Source: an uncultured bacterium | Lineage (GTDB): Bacteria > DUMJ01 | Assembly: GCA_937958695.1 (NCBI GenBank) | Contig: CALGNK010000003.1 | Span: forward strand, 1-64,000 | Length of the DNA: 64,000 nucleotides | Reading direction: 5' to 3' | Shown here: piece by piece, positions 63,689 through 64,000 of the stretch | How positions within the stretch are numbered: the stretch's first letter is position 1 | Layout: each line of letters opens with the position of its first letter | Translations under genes and position numbers: made by a program | Notes under the pieces: generated by a model | Told to the model about the DNA's origin: nothing | What the model saw: only the letters and a program-made list of their open reading frames with translations | Database searches by the model: none

Positions 63689-64000
63689 CTTAAATTCCTA
63701 CTCCAACTTCCTCTTTCTAAGAATTCCCTTCCCACAGAGGGATTAACTATGCAAGATATAGGAATTCTTCTCCTTAAATATCCATGGCACATTATATTAC
63801 ACTGTTTACAAGCATCTATAAGCTCAAATCTTCCATCCTGAATCTTTTTGGGAAGAAATGGATCGGTCAATAAAGACCTTCCTATAGCAACAAAATCTGC
63901 ATAACCTTCTCCTAGCTTACTATCAGCCAGATCAGGAACATACATCTTTCCCACCATAATGACTGGTACATCTACCTGCTTTTTAACTTCTCTAGCTAAA
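63685..64000 (-). CDS. Old Yellow Enzyme-type flavin oxidoreductase (C-terminal part, cut by window edge)
   Basis: The last 104 residues of an NADH:flavin oxidoreductase. The end of the FMN TIM barrel is visible (VPVIMVGK, then ADFVAIGRSLLTDPFLPKK), followed by the 4Fe-4S motif CKQCNIMCHGYLRRRIPISC and IVNPSVGRE, as in 2,4-dienoyl-CoA reductase and BaiCD-type enzymes. The frame is open to the right edge, so the start lies outside the window. It ends soon after the cluster, lacking the FAD/NADPH domains of the large two-part enzymes. Its stop overlaps the next gene's ATG. Confidence 0.88.
   Translation of the reverse strand, partial: LAREVKKQVDVPVIMVGKMYVPDLADSKLGEGYADFVAIGRSLLTDPFLPKKIQDGRFELIDACKQCNIMCHGYLRRRIPISCIVNPSVGREFLERGSWSRNLR

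Noticed and set aside
1-64000. Mobile element, prophage or integrative element
   Set aside because: No transposase, integrase, phage gene or terminal repeat was found; base and codon use look even across the window.

Overview
The window reads as chromosome of an AT-rich bacterium (roughly 35-40 % G+C by eye) with strong AGA/AGG and ATA codon use, many Lys/Glu/Ile-rich proteins and a very compact layout (one or four base overlaps between many genes). This is typical of thermophilic anaerobes. Both ABC solute-binding proteins have ordinary signal peptides without a lipobox cysteine, and there is a Spy-like secreted protein, so a two-membrane cell envelope is likely. The lineage cannot be fixed from sequence alone. 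Dictyoglomota, Caldisericota, Atribacterota or Thermotogota-like groups would all fit.

Bases 1-14204 form a glycan-use region. On the minus strand a LacI-type regulator leads an apparent operon: a peptide-family (Opp-type) solute-binding protein, two permeases and two ATPases, then two complete GH29 alpha-L-fucosidases, a URO-D-like protein, and the start of a third GH29 gene cut by the window edge. The LacI gene has a near-consensus promoter with a perfect 12-bp palindrome over its predicted start site. Divergent on the plus strand are a fucose mutarotase (FucU), a flavodoxin-fold reductase broken by one in-frame TAG, and a GH172 (DUF2961) glycosidase. Together these predict import and cleavage of fucosylated glycans. 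No fucose isomerase or aldolase gene is in the window; an FGGY kinase lies further on.

Bases 14197-24040 (minus) carry sbcD-sbcC-hslV-FGGY kinase-pyrC-pyrK-pyrD-flavodoxin family. The hslV gene has no hslU beside it. Bases 24086-31594 (minus) carry mutS2-tldD-tldE-TPR protein-sugar isomerase-Gfo/Idh oxidoreductase, ending at a hairpin. mutS2 looks leaderless.

Bases 31650-40461 hold a PfkB kinase (+), cysE (-), a plus-strand lipB-lipA-spy-like-M42 peptidase-gltX operon, and a GH78 alpha-L-rhamnosidase (-) whose stop overlaps gltX within a long hairpin. A divergent region with an inverted repeat separates the rhamnosidase from a fused mannose-1-phosphate guanylyltransferase/phosphomannomutase-like gene whose mutase metal loop is degenerate.

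Bases 43119-60662 (minus) are one long housekeeping run: rpsO, pnp, M16 peptidase, dut, dapB, dapA, RNase J, ftsK, a BMP-type nucleoside ABC transporter, rodZ, rimO, cinA, thpR. The M16 gene has no standard start codon upstream of its zinc motif. The right end has rlmI (+, possibly leaderless), an MFS transporter, a tRNA-Ser(TGA) wedged tightly between two ORFs, a Mth938-like gene and the C-terminal part of an Old Yellow Enzyme-type flavin oxidoreductase.

No CRISPR array, insertion sequence, prophage or rRNA gene was seen. I did not find a clear novel defence or mobile system; the most notable items are the fucose locus, the TAG-interrupted reductase, the pnp/M16 junction, the candidate leaderless genes and the degenerate mutase domain.
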